From the NCBI RefSeq assembly GCF_013046825.1, contig NZ_CP053187.1, forward strand, positions 1,167,501 to 1,231,500: 64,000 nt of DNA. Reading direction: 5' to 3'. The notes below the pieces were generated by a model. The model was not told the DNA's origin and made no database searches. It saw nothing but the letters and a program-made list of their open reading frames with translations. How positions within the stretch are numbered: the first letter of the stretch is position 1; every line of letters starts with the position of its first letter. The stretch is from Turicibacter sanguinis. GTDB lineage: Bacteria > Bacillota_I > Bacilli_A > MOL361 > Turicibacteraceae. The position numbers and the translations under genes are program-made. Of the stretch, positions 26,271 to 33,928 are shown piece after piece.

Positions 26271-27989
26271 CTATTTCACAATATAATATTGTGTAGTTTG
26301 ATTTGGTAAATAGATGACGATTAAATAGTGTAATTCTTTTGATGGTTTTAACTGATTATCTAGATAAACAGGTTCTAGAACAGCATATTTAAAGATATCA
26401 GGTAAATTAATTTTATGTGTATTTAACAATTCTTTCATTTCATCTGATGATTCTGCTAATTGATTAATGATTGCTCGGCGCTCCTCTTTTTGTAGGCGAT
26501 CTTGCCACCAAATTTTCGGTTTAATTTTACTATTCGTTAAATAGTCTACTTTCATGTATGAAAGTATGGTTGGCATTTGGTTATAATCGATGCTCTCTAA
26601 GAAATCATATAGTCTTGTAAATAAATCGCTAAGTTGATAACGAATCCAAGGGTATCTTTCATTCCAATACACTCCAAATCGATACATGAAGTCAAATGGA
26701 GAAGTCTTGAAGTCGTTGTCTACTAAGAATTTCATGGTGTAATCCATACGATGAGCATTCCAATAACGCTCTAAAATTTCTTCTGCTAAGTGGATTTTCT
26801 CAACATCACTTTCAGATAGTTTATCGTTGCGTTTCATTTCGTATGGGGCGAATTCATCATAAACGTATCCAAATTCATCGGCTTGTTTACGAAGTCCTGT
26901 TCCACGTAGCATTTTTAAGAATCCAAGTTGTAATTCTTCTGGACGAAGCGCGAAGACATCATTGAATGATTGCTCGAATCGATCGTACGGTTCTTCGGGA
27001 AGTCCAGCAATTAAGTCGAGGTGAAGAATGATTTTTCCACCTTGTTTAATACGTAGGATATTTGTTGTTAATTTGTCGAAGTTTTGACGACGTTTAACGA
27101 GTTTATTTGTTAATTCATATGTTGATTGAATTCCAATTTCAAAACGGAATAATCCTTCAGGGGCATGTTCATTTAAATAATCGATTAACTCGGTTGGCAT
27201 GATGTCTGCTGTAATTTCAAATTGAAATTGAGTGCCAGGGAGATGTTCTTCAATAATAAAGTCGAAGATGTTTAGAGCATATGTTTTGTTAATATTGAAC
27301 GTACGATCTAAGAATTTGAACGTTTTAGCACCATGCTTCATCAGATAACGAATTTCGTTTTTTACATTTTCGATATCAAAGTAGCGTACTTTATTATCAA
27401 CTGATGCTAAACAGTATTGGCATGAATAAGGACACCCGCGTGATGTTTCAATATATTGAATTCGATTTGGCAGATGAGGAATATCTTCTTCGAAGTAGAA
27501 GGGAGATAAGATTTCCTTTGGATCCAAAATTGGAGCTTCCGCTGCTTTGATTAACTCGCCTGTTACTAAGTTTTTATAAACAATTCCACGTACTGTGGTG
27601 ATATCTCTTTGCCCATGCAATGCTTCCATCAGTTCACGGAAAGATAGTTCTCCTTCACCGTAGATGATGTAGTCGATAGCACATCTTGAGAACCAAACAT
27701 CAAAATCATATGAAACTTCAGGTCCACCCATCAAAATTGTAAGGGTTGGATCTTTTTCTTTTAACATATTGATTAAGGTTAAAGTTTTTTCAACATTCCA
27801 AATATAAACACTGAATCCGATGATTTTTGGATTTGTTGCAAGTAAATCGTTAGCAATGTTTTCTAATGTATCTTTTAATGTGTATTCCTTTAATTTAATA
27901 TCAAAGGCTGGTGCATTCGCTTTTAAATATCGAATGGCTAAGTTTGTATGAATGTATTTTGAATTTAACGTAGTTAACGTAATTGACAT
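26271..27989 (-). CDS. B12-binding domain radical SAM protein (DUF4080-type C-terminus)
   Basis: A 572-residue enzyme with an N-terminal cobalamin-binding Rossmann domain (IGFSVYIWNVEKTLTLI, LMGGPEVSYD), a central radical SAM domain with ETSRGCPYSCQYCLASVDN (CX3CX2C at about residues 187-194) and a long helical C-terminal region matching DUF4080-type proteins. Such enzymes usually methylate unreactive carbons or modify tRNA, but the substrate of this group is unknown. I start at the ATG at 27989 because GAGGTG sits seven bases before it; an upstream ATG lies in that ribosome binding site. Single gene. The B12-binding motif DXHXXG is degenerate, so cobalamin binding is not certain. Confidence 0.87.
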   Translation of the reverse strand: MSITLTTLNSKYIHTNLAIRYLKANAPAFDIKLKEYTLKDTLENIANDLLATNPKIIGFSVYIWNVEKTLTLINMLKEKDPTLTILMGGPEVSYDFDVWFSRCAIDYIIYGEGELSFRELMEALHGQRDITTVRGIVYKNLVTGELIKAAEAPILDPKEILSPFYFEEDIPHLPNRIQYIETSRGCPYSCQYCLASVDNKVRYFDIENVKNEIRYLMKHGAKTFKFLDRTFNINKTYALNIFDFIIEEHLPGTQFQFEITADIMPTELIDYLNEHAPEGLFRFEIGIQSTYELTNKLVKRRQNFDKLTTNILRIKQGGKIILHLDLIAGLPEEPYDRFEQSFNDVFALRPEELQLGFLKMLRGTGLRKQADEFGYVYDEFAPYEMKRNDKLSESDVEKIHLAEEILERYWNAHRMDYTMKFLVDNDFKTSPFDFMYRFGVYWNERYPWIRYQLSDLFTRLYDFLESIDYNQMPTILSYMKVDYLTNSKIKPKIWWQDRLQKEERRAIINQLAESSDEMKELLNTHKINLPDIFKYAVLEPVYLDNQLKPSKELHYLIVIYLPNQTTQYYIVK

Positions 27990-28110
27990 ATGTAAGCACC
28001 TCATTTTTTATCTTTTTCATTTTAGCACAATAATGAGTAGGATACCTATAGGTTTTCATCAGGATAGAGTGGTTGTATTGCTATTATTTGAATTTTAAGA
28101 CAATTAAAAC

Positions 28111-28153
28111 TATTAAAAGTATAAAATTCCTTTTTATGCTAATACTTTTAATA
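28111..28153. other. 12-bp inverted repeat upstream of the ABC exporter
   Basis: TATTAAAAGTAT (28111-28122) and ATACTTTTAATA (28142-28153) are perfectly complementary around a 19-nt loop, 35 bp before the ABC ATPase start. It could be an operator or a leader hairpin. Confidence 0.5.
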
Positions 28154-28187
28154 TGCAAGATGCTAAAACTGAGGTAGGTGAGTCATT

Positions 28188-28889
28188 GTGTTAATTTCTA
28201 TTCGTGATGTTTCAAAAAGTTATAAAGTTGGTGAAATTCAAACTGATGCATTAAAGAATATAAATCTCAATGTAGAACAGGGAGAATTTGTCGTGATCTT
28301 AGGTCCATCAGGATCAGGGAAGTCAACACTTCTTCATGTTAGTGGAGGACTTGATGAGGTAAATCAAGGAGAAATTTTGGTGAATGGCCAACAGATTACA
28401 AATATGACCTCATCACAACTGACTTGTTTTAGACGTCAAGAGTTGGGATTTGTATTTCAACAGTATAACTTGATGCCAAATATGACTGTTCTTGAGAATG
28501 TAGAGGTTGGGGCAAGACTTAGTCAAAATCATTTAGATGTTCATGAAGTTTTAAAAGAAGTTATGCTAGAGGAGTATGTCGGACAATTTCCATATCAATT
28601 ATCAGGTGGACAACAACAACGTGTAGCAATCGCACGAGCAATTGCTAAAAATCCATCTATTTTATTTTGTGATGAACCAACAGGGGCTTTAGATGAAGAA
28701 ACAGGAAAAACAGTTCTTGAAGTGTTACAACGTATTAATGAAGAATTTAAAACAACGATTTTCTTAATTACGCATAATTTAGGAATTGCAGAGATTGCTG
28801 ATAAAGTTGTAAGAATGCGTTCCGGAGAAATTATTGATGTAACTCAAAATCAAGATAAAAAACGAGCTAAAGAAGTGAGTTGGGTATAA
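28188..28889 (+). CDS. ABC transporter ATP-binding protein (MacB/LolD-like)
   Basis: ATPase of 233 residues: Walker A GPSGSGKSTLL, Q-loop FVFQQYNLMPNMTVLENV, signature LSGGQQQRVAIARAIA, Walker B ILFCDEPTGALDE and H-loop LITHN. The LMP-TVLENV text and TGALDE are typical of the MacB/LolD/BceA group, whose members power mechanotransmission-type permeases rather than classic transport cycles. Start is GTG at 28188. Its TAA overlaps the ATG of the permease by one base (TAATG). No two-component system is adjacent, so a bacitracin-type resistance role is not supported by context. Confidence 0.93.
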   Translation: MLISIRDVSKSYKVGEIQTDALKNINLNVEQGEFVVILGPSGSGKSTLLHVSGGLDEVNQGEILVNGQQITNMTSSQLTCFRRQELGFVFQQYNLMPNMTVLENVEVGARLSQNHLDVHEVLKEVMLEEYVGQFPYQLSGGQQQRVAIARAIAKNPSILFCDEPTGALDEETGKTVLEVLQRINEEFKTTIFLITHNLGIAEIADKVVRMRSGEIIDVTQNQDKKRAKEVSWV

Positions 28890-31267
28890 TGATATTTAAA
28901 AATGTATTAAGGACGATTCAGCAAAAGCCATTACAATTTTTTTCATTGATGATTCTCATTATGATGTCTTCTTTTACATATGTTTCATTAGAAACGGCAA
29001 TCTCATCTGTTTCTTATTTTTTAGATGATTATGCCTCAAAAACAAATCAGGAAGATTTTTTAGTTGTTCTTTCCTCACCAACAGAACAGGCTATTCGTTC
29101 GATGATTGCACAAAAAGGAGTTAGTGTATCTGAATTAGCGAATTTAAGTAAATCTGAAATGATGAAACAGTATGAGTATAGTTTAGTTGATTATTATGAG
29201 GATAAGGTAGCGGCACTTGGTGAGCGATTTAATGCAACGATTGAAGGCCGATTTTATCGCGATGTCGTCCAAGAAACCGATGATGGAACCTATACTTATC
29301 GAGTTGTAAAACAGACTGATTCGGTAAATTCAACTTATGTTGTAGCAGGTAAAATGCCTGAAAGTAGCTCGGAGATTGCAGTATTTAAACAATATGCAGA
29401 TGCTAATGATCTCGCACTCGGAGATTCAGTTAAAATGAATGATGCTGAATATCAAATTTCAGCATTTATTGCAGTACCAGATTATATTTATCCTGTTTTT
29501 AGTTATGATAATCCGCTTTATGAAGCGGATCGTGAAACCATTGCGGTTGTCACAGATGATGTCTATGATACACTTTCACAAAAACAATGGGTTTTATACA
29601 GTGGTTATTTTAATGATGATGTGGATGTTGAAGAAGAAGTAGAAAAGATGGCTGGGATTTCTGGGGTTTCTCACGTGTTAAGCAAAAATCAAAATGTCCG
29701 TATTAGCACTGTATCTGGCGAGTTAATCGGAAATAAATTACTTTCTGCTACGTTTTCATCATTACTCTTAGTCATGTGTGTGGTTGTCATCGTTTTAATT
29801 TTGAAAAAAAGAATTAATGCAGATCGTATGCAAATTGGTGTTTTAAAAGCGATGGGATATAGTCGTTTAACAATTAGCTTAAATTATTTAACGTATCCGC
29901 TAATTGCCGCTTTATTTGGAACAGTTATTGGAAGTTTATTTGGTATTGGAGTTTCAGGTTATATTTCTTCTTCGTATATGGTGCATTATGTTGTGCCAAA
30001 GATTAGCACTTATTTTACGCCCCAAATTTTACTTGGGGGCATTGTTTATCCTATATTAATGGTCGCAGTCTCAAGTTTTATCATTTTATTGTTTTTACTT
30101 AGAGAAGCTCCACTAGATTTAATGAAAGAAAGCAGTCATTTAAAATTATCTAGAACTTCAAAAATTCTAGCGAAGCTATTATCTCCGTTATCATTTGAAA
30201 CTCGTTTTAAATATTCTCTAGCTTTTAGAAACATGGGGAAAATTTTATCATTATTCATCATCGTATTTGTAGCGAGTATTTTCTTAGTTTTCGCTTCTAT
30301 AGTATTTAAGTCAGTTGAAAATATTGTGGATAAAGCATTTGGTTCTGTTAATTATAATTATCAAGTTAAGTATAGTAAGTTAATAAATGAACCGCTGGGC
30401 ATTACAGAAAGTCCGTTTATTGAGTATAATGCAATGCCTCTTAGCATGAAAAATAGTGAAGGAGAAGTGATGTTTGATGTCACAACTTCTTTTGTTGTCT
30501 ATGGTATTGATAGTTATAACATTATTAATCCGTTATATAACGCAGCGGGTGAAAATATTACAAGAAAATCTCAACAAGGTTTAATTATTAATGAATTTAT
30601 CGCAAGGGCCTATTCTTTAGAAATTGGCGATGTGCTAACGTTTGAAGCAAAAAATAAACAGATTAGTTATGAGGTTGTCGATGTTGTAGACCACTATAAT
30701 GGTCCGATGATGTATGTAGATATGAACTTATTAGCTGATGATTTACACTTAGTCGAAGGATATTATAATGGAAAATGGACTGGGGATAGACCAAGTACAG
30801 AAGAAAATATTTCTTATATTTTTTCAATTAACGATTTAGAGCGTAATATTGAAATTGGAATGGAAATGATTCAAGTTTCTTTAAGTATCATGCTCATTAT
30901 CTCAGTCGTGCTTGGAAGTATTATTATGATTGTAATTACTAACTTTATAATTGATGAAAATCAAAAACAAATTTCTATATTAAAGGTAATGGGATATACG
31001 AAAAAAGAAGTTTCTAAAATGGTTTTAACAATTTATCTACCATTTGTAATTGTTGCTTATTTAATTAGTATTCCAGTCACTCGTGGGACGATAGATTATA
31101 TAATGAATCAAATTGCAGCTAGTCTTCCAATGGCGATTCCAACTGATTTTACGATGATACAGGCTATAAGTGGATTATTCATTATTTTATTTACCTACTT
31201 TATTGCAATGGGATGCTCAAAAGCTCAACTTGATCGTATTTCGTTACATGAAGTTCTTAAATATTAA
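28889..31267 (+). CDS. FtsX-like ABC transporter permease
   Basis: A 792-residue permease with a TM segment at the N-terminus, a large extracellular domain (about 40-275), three TM helices (about 290-405), a second TM plus extracellular domain (about 450-650) and three final TM helices. The two cytoplasm-proximal repeats (KKRINADRMQIGVLKAMGYS and DENQKQISILKVMGYTKKEV) are the duplicated FtsX/MacB core motif. With the coupled ATPase it forms a type VII ABC system of unknown substrate, perhaps acting on an envelope lipid, peptide or lipoprotein. ATG at 28889 overlaps the ATPase stop; an upstream TTG in frame is not needed. Confidence 0.9.
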   Translation: MIFKNVLRTIQQKPLQFFSLMILIMMSSFTYVSLETAISSVSYFLDDYASKTNQEDFLVVLSSPTEQAIRSMIAQKGVSVSELANLSKSEMMKQYEYSLVDYYEDKVAALGERFNATIEGRFYRDVVQETDDGTYTYRVVKQTDSVNSTYVVAGKMPESSSEIAVFKQYADANDLALGDSVKMNDAEYQISAFIAVPDYIYPVFSYDNPLYEADRETIAVVTDDVYDTLSQKQWVLYSGYFNDDVDVEEEVEKMAGISGVSHVLSKNQNVRISTVSGELIGNKLLSATFSSLLLVMCVVVIVLILKKRINADRMQIGVLKAMGYSRLTISLNYLTYPLIAALFGTVIGSLFGIGVSGYISSSYMVHYVVPKISTYFTPQILLGGIVYPILMVAVSSFIILLFLLREAPLDLMKESSHLKLSRTSKILAKLLSPLSFETRFKYSLAFRNMGKILSLFIIVFVASIFLVFASIVFKSVENIVDKAFGSVNYNYQVKYSKLINEPLGITESPFIEYNAMPLSMKNSEGEVMFDVTTSFVVYGIDSYNIINPLYNAAGENITRKSQQGLIINEFIARAYSLEIGDVLTFEAKNKQISYEVVDVVDHYNGPMMYVDMNLLADDLHLVEGYYNGKWTGDRPSTEENISYIFSINDLERNIEIGMEMIQVSLSIMLIISVVLGSIIMIVITNFIIDENQKQISILKVMGYTKKEVSKMVLTIYLPFVIVAYLISIPVTRGTIDYIMNQIAASLPMAIPTDFTMIQAISGLFIILFTYFIAMGCSKAQLDRISLHEVLKY

Positions 31268-31393
31268 GTTAAATAATTTGTTGAAATATTCAAAAACATA
31301 CTATATTATGATATTCTAATGATAAAAGGCCGTTTATCACAAAGTTATGAAATGTGATGAGAGAGTTTCTAAGTAGAAGGAAGGGGTCTCTTG

Positions 31394-31927
31394 ATGGAAA
31401 AAGTGTTATTTGATCATGATACGATTACGCGATCATTAAAACGTATCGCACATGAAATTTTAGAAAAAAACGACAATTTAAATGATGTTGTTATTATAGG
31501 AATCCGTACACGTGGAGCTTACTTAGCTCAACGATTAGTAAAGTTAATCGAAGTTTTTGAAGGGGTAGAAGTGCCACTTGGTGAATTAGATATTACAAAA
31601 TATCGCGATGATATTACACGCGAAATGAAAGAAGTCATTATGAACCAAAGTTCAGTTCCAATGATGTTAAATGGAAAAACGGTTATTCTAGTTGATGATG
31701 TTTTATATACAGGACGTACTGTACGCGCCGCTTTAGAAGCTGTTTTAGAATATGGGCGCCCTAAAAATATTCAACTCGCAACATTAATCGATCGAGGACA
31801 TCGCGAACTTCCAATTCGTGCAGATTATGTAGGTAAAAACATCCCGACTTCTCATAAAGAAGTAGTTAAACTATATCTAACAGAACTTGACGACAAAGAT
31901 GCCGTAATCCTATCAAAAGGCGAGTAA
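31394..31927 (+). CDS. pyrR: PyrR bifunctional pyrimidine regulator / uracil phosphoribosyltransferase
   Basis: RNA-binding attenuator of pyrimidine genes that also has uracil phosphoribosyltransferase activity. The PRPP loop VILVDDVLYTGRTVRAALE is diagnostic, with IGIRTRGAYLA and LIDRGHRELPIRADYVGKN also typical. Length from the ATG at 31394 (177) is normal; AAGGAAGGGG precedes it, and a TTG one codon earlier is ignored. It stands alone: no pyr biosynthesis genes follow and the 126-nt leader has no clear PyrR-binding loop. Instead the stop codon is followed at once by a structured RNA array. Confidence 0.95.
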   Translation: MEKVLFDHDTITRSLKRIAHEILEKNDNLNDVVIIGIRTRGAYLAQRLVKLIEVFEGVEVPLGELDITKYRDDITREMKEVIMNQSSVPMMLNGKTVILVDDVLYTGRTVRAALEAVLEYGRPKNIQLATLIDRGHRELPIRADYVGKNIPTSHKEVVKLYLTELDDKDAVILSKGE

Positions 31928-31930
31928 TAT

Positions 31931-32045
31931 AAAAAGCTGAGACAACTGTTTTGATACTTGGAAAAATGCAAGGAAGAGATGAAAAGGATTGTTTGAAATC
32001 CGGTCAGCACTTCCGATTTTTCTCAAGTATCAGGTTGTCGAAGCT
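31931..32045 (+). ncRNA. Structured RNA module type 1, copy F (3' UTR of pyrR)
   Basis: Begins 4 nt after the pyrR stop. AGCT (31935-31938) with AGCT (32042-32045); GA/GA (31939-31940 and 32040-32041); 7-bp GACAACT (31941-31947) with GGTTGTC (32033-32039, one G-U pair); bulge GTTT (31948-31951); 9-bp TGATACTTG (31952-31960) with CAAGTATCA (32024-32032). The interior differs from the other copies and lacks ACTTTATAGAG. Base identity of the helices is unlike copy A, but lengths and bulge are the same. Confidence 0.8.
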
Positions 32046-32054
32046 AGATTGTAT

Positions 32055-32283
32055 AAAAAGCTGAAAAGACCGCTTAAATGCGACTAAAAGTGCTTAGCCA
32101 CCGCGTGTTTTAAAAACACAAGAGTGGATAAAACTTTATAGAGCATTTGGTCTTTGAGGCTAGATTAATAAAATCCCCCTGCATCAAATGTTTCTACCTT
32201 TCCTGTTAGTTAAGGAGAAACATTAATGCGCAGGATAATATGGATTAAAACTTCGCATAGCTCAGTTAGAGCTATCTAAAAAT
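32055..32283 (+). ncRNA. Structured RNA composite unit G-H (modules 1 and 2)
   Basis: Module 1: AGCT (32059-32062) with GGCT (32158-32161), GA/GA, 7-bp AAAGACC (32065-32071) with GGTCTTT (32149-32155), bulge GCTT, helix AAATGC (32076-32081) with GCATTT (32143-32148), and conserved TAAAAG and ACTTTATAGA. Module 2: CCTGC with GCAGG, 9-bp AATGTTTCT (32187-32195) with AGAAACATT (32216-32224), then CAGGATAA, ATGG, TTCGCA, AGCTCA and TTAGA at the same places as in the 8.5-kb array, ending ATCTAAAA. Same module order as the B repeats. Confidence 0.8.
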
Positions 32284-32335
32284 TTTCACGAAAAAACATA
32301 AAAAAGGTCTAAATACGAAGAATTATACATATTAT

Positions 32336-32394
32336 GTAGAGAAGTGAGATGTGGCGTCACTTTCCCTTAAAGAGATTTTCTCTACTAGGGGGAA
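32336..32394 (+). ncRNA. Possible pseudoknot element downstream of the pyrR array
   Basis: GTAGAGAA (32336-32343) pairs with TTCTCTAC (32378-32385) and encloses GTGA/TCAC; TTCCC inside (32362-32366) can pair with GGGAA outside (32390-32394). That is a pseudoknot topology or a pair of competing helices. The terminator at 32529-32571 could end a long RNA made of all these modules. The remaining 32395-32528 shows nothing recognisable. Confidence 0.4.
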
Positions 32395-32528
32395 TGAGTC
32401 ATTTTCTTACCTCGATATCTCTCTTTTTGTATCATACAGTCCCTTTTGTTTTTTCAAGATTTTTAATGAAAGTTGTTAGTTGTTCAATTAGTCATTCTTT
32501 TTTGTTTCTGATTGATGGCTAACAAATA

Positions 32529-32571
32529 AAAAACACGCAAGTCGCTGGTCACGATTTGTGTGTTTTTTTTT
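32529..32571 (+). terminator. Intrinsic terminator before the IS30 element
   Basis: AAAACACGCAAGTCG, 7-nt loop, CGATTTGTGTGTTTT (with G-U pairs) and a run of nine or more T. It ends just before the IS30 target duplication. Confidence 0.8.
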
Positions 32572-32574
32572 AAT

Positions 32575-33633
32575 GACAGATTGTAATATTAAGTGCGACA
32601 CATAAAAAAAAGCTCATAAATAGAATCTTTGTTATAGAATGAAGTTACCACACCCAATTCTTAACAAGGAGATCTATTTATGAGTTATAAACATCTTAAC
32701 ACATTTGAGCGCACACGTATAGAAGTTCTTTCAAAAATGGGCTATTCAACGAGACAAATCGCTCAACAACTAAATCGTCATCATTCAACGATTGCTCGTG
32801 AACTGAAACGAAATACTCAAAAGACGTATCAGGCTGAGTTAGCAGAAGAATTAGCTGGACAACGTCGATTAAGTTGTCGTTGTCCAGAGAAGAAATCTGA
32901 ACAAGTCATTCAGACCATCCAACATTATTTAAAGTTAACCTGGTCGCCTGAACAAATTTCTAATACCGTTTTAAAGGGTGTTCTTTCATTTAAAACCATT
33001 TATCGTTGGATTTATGATGAAACCATTTTGTTAGGAGATTTAAGTTGTTTAAGACAAAAAGGAAAGCGACGAAAACCACGAGAAACACGCGGACGATTTA
33101 ACATTGGAACGTCGATTCATCAACGTCCCAAAGAAGTAAAAAGACGTGAAACGTTTGGGCACTGGGAATTAGATACGGTTGTTTCAAGTCGTGGAAAGAG
33201 TAAAGGTTGCTTGGCGACCTTTGTTGAACGTCAAACACGTTTTTATGTGGCCATTAAAATAGAAAATCGCTCAGCAACAGAAATGTACCGAGCGATTAGT
33301 GAGTTATATAAACTCTTTCCTAAAGACACCTTTAAAACTTATACGGTTGATCGAGGAAAAGAGTTTGCTTGTTATTCCAAAGTAGAAGCTGATTTAAAGG
33401 TTCCTGTTTACTTCGCAGATGCCTATTCGTCTTGGCAAAGAGGAAGTAATGAAAATGCCAATGGTCTTCTTCGAGAGTTTTTCCCGAAGAAGACAGATTT
33501 AGCACGAGTCAGTGACGAAGAGATTAATGAGGCACTCTGCCTCATTAATCATCGACCACGAAAATGTTTAGGGTGGAAAACTTCATTCGAGCTATTTCAT
33601 GAGAAACTGTCGCATTTGTATTGACAATTCGTC
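32575..33633 (+). mobile_element. IS30 family insertion sequence, complete
   Basis: About 1,059 bp. The left end (GACAGATTGTAATATTAAG, then TGCGACA to 32600) and the right end (33608-33633, read in reverse GACGAATTGTCAATACAAA then TGCGACA) are imperfect inverted repeats of about 26 bp. TAAT flanks both sides (32571-32574 and 33634-33637) as a probable target duplication. The single transposase gene is intact and its 3' end overlaps the right repeat. It landed directly after a terminator. Confidence 0.88.
32680..33624 (+). CDS. IS30 family transposase
   Basis: DDE transposase of 314 residues. The N-terminus carries the IS30 helix-turn-helix (YKHLNTFERTRIEVLSKMGY then STRQIAQQLNRHHSTIARE). The catalytic triad is visible as the first Asp in FGHWELDTVV, the second in YTVDRGKEF and the Glu in NENANGLLREFFPK, followed by the INHRPRKCLGWKTSFE tail typical of the family. 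Full length and without frameshifts, so the element may be active. ATG at 32680 after AAGGAGATC. Confidence 0.96.
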   Translation: MSYKHLNTFERTRIEVLSKMGYSTRQIAQQLNRHHSTIARELKRNTQKTYQAELAEELAGQRRLSCRCPEKKSEQVIQTIQHYLKLTWSPEQISNTVLKGVLSFKTIYRWIYDETILLGDLSCLRQKGKRRKPRETRGRFNIGTSIHQRPKEVKRRETFGHWELDTVVSSRGKSKGCLATFVERQTRFYVAIKIENRSATEMYRAISELYKLFPKDTFKTYTVDRGKEFACYSKVEADLKVPVYFADAYSSWQRGSNENANGLLREFFPKKTDLARVSDEEINEALCLINHRPRKCLGWKTSFELFHEKLSHLY

Positions 33634-33737
33634 TAATGCTTAAATTTATAGTATTAATTATGGAATTTTGCAAGATAAAATCATTTGTTGTCAGTATTTG
33701 TGAGTAATTAAGACTAGCATTTTGTGTTGAAAATAGA

Positions 33738-33843
33738 TATAATCTTTATTAAAGGTAATTGTAGTTGGGGTAAAAATGCTACAATTTATCATTTAATTCC
33801 TACAAAATTTAAAAAGCACCGGTTTCCTGCCAGGTGCTTTTTC
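33738..33843 (+). ncRNA. Candidate small RNA between IS30 and mutY
   Basis: A TATAAT box (33738-33743) is followed after about 7 bp by a 94-nt region with no reading frame, containing a hairpin ATTGTAG/CTACAAT and ending in an intrinsic terminator (33811-33843). Promoter, hairpin and terminator with no gene are the layout of a small RNA. The -35 region is poor. Confidence 0.4.
33811..33843 (+). terminator. Intrinsic terminator without an upstream protein gene
   Basis: AAAAAGCACC, loop with CCTG, AGGTGCTTTTT. The only gene upstream on this strand is the IS30 transposase, 190 bp away. Confidence 0.8.
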
Positions 33844-33928
33844 TTTGTTTAAAATGCGAATTTTGTAGTATATTGTGTTTAAATTCAGAGTGTATCTGAT
33901 AGACTAATATTATAAGTAGGTGATTAAG

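Noticed and set aside
28188-31267. BceAB-type antibiotic resistance module
   Set aside because: The ATPase and permease fit the broad MacB/FtsX group, but there is no adjacent kinase/regulator pair and the permease lacks the Bce layout of ten helices with a single large loop.
31268-31393. PyrR-dependent attenuator in the pyrR leader
   Set aside because: No convincing PyrR-binding loop or terminator/antiterminator pair is present, only a weak ATCACA/TGTGAT hairpin.
32250-32283. tRNA fragment (TAGCTCAGTTAGAGC looks like a D-arm)
   Set aside because: No acceptor, anticodon or T-arm can be found around it; the segment belongs to module 2 of the structured RNA.
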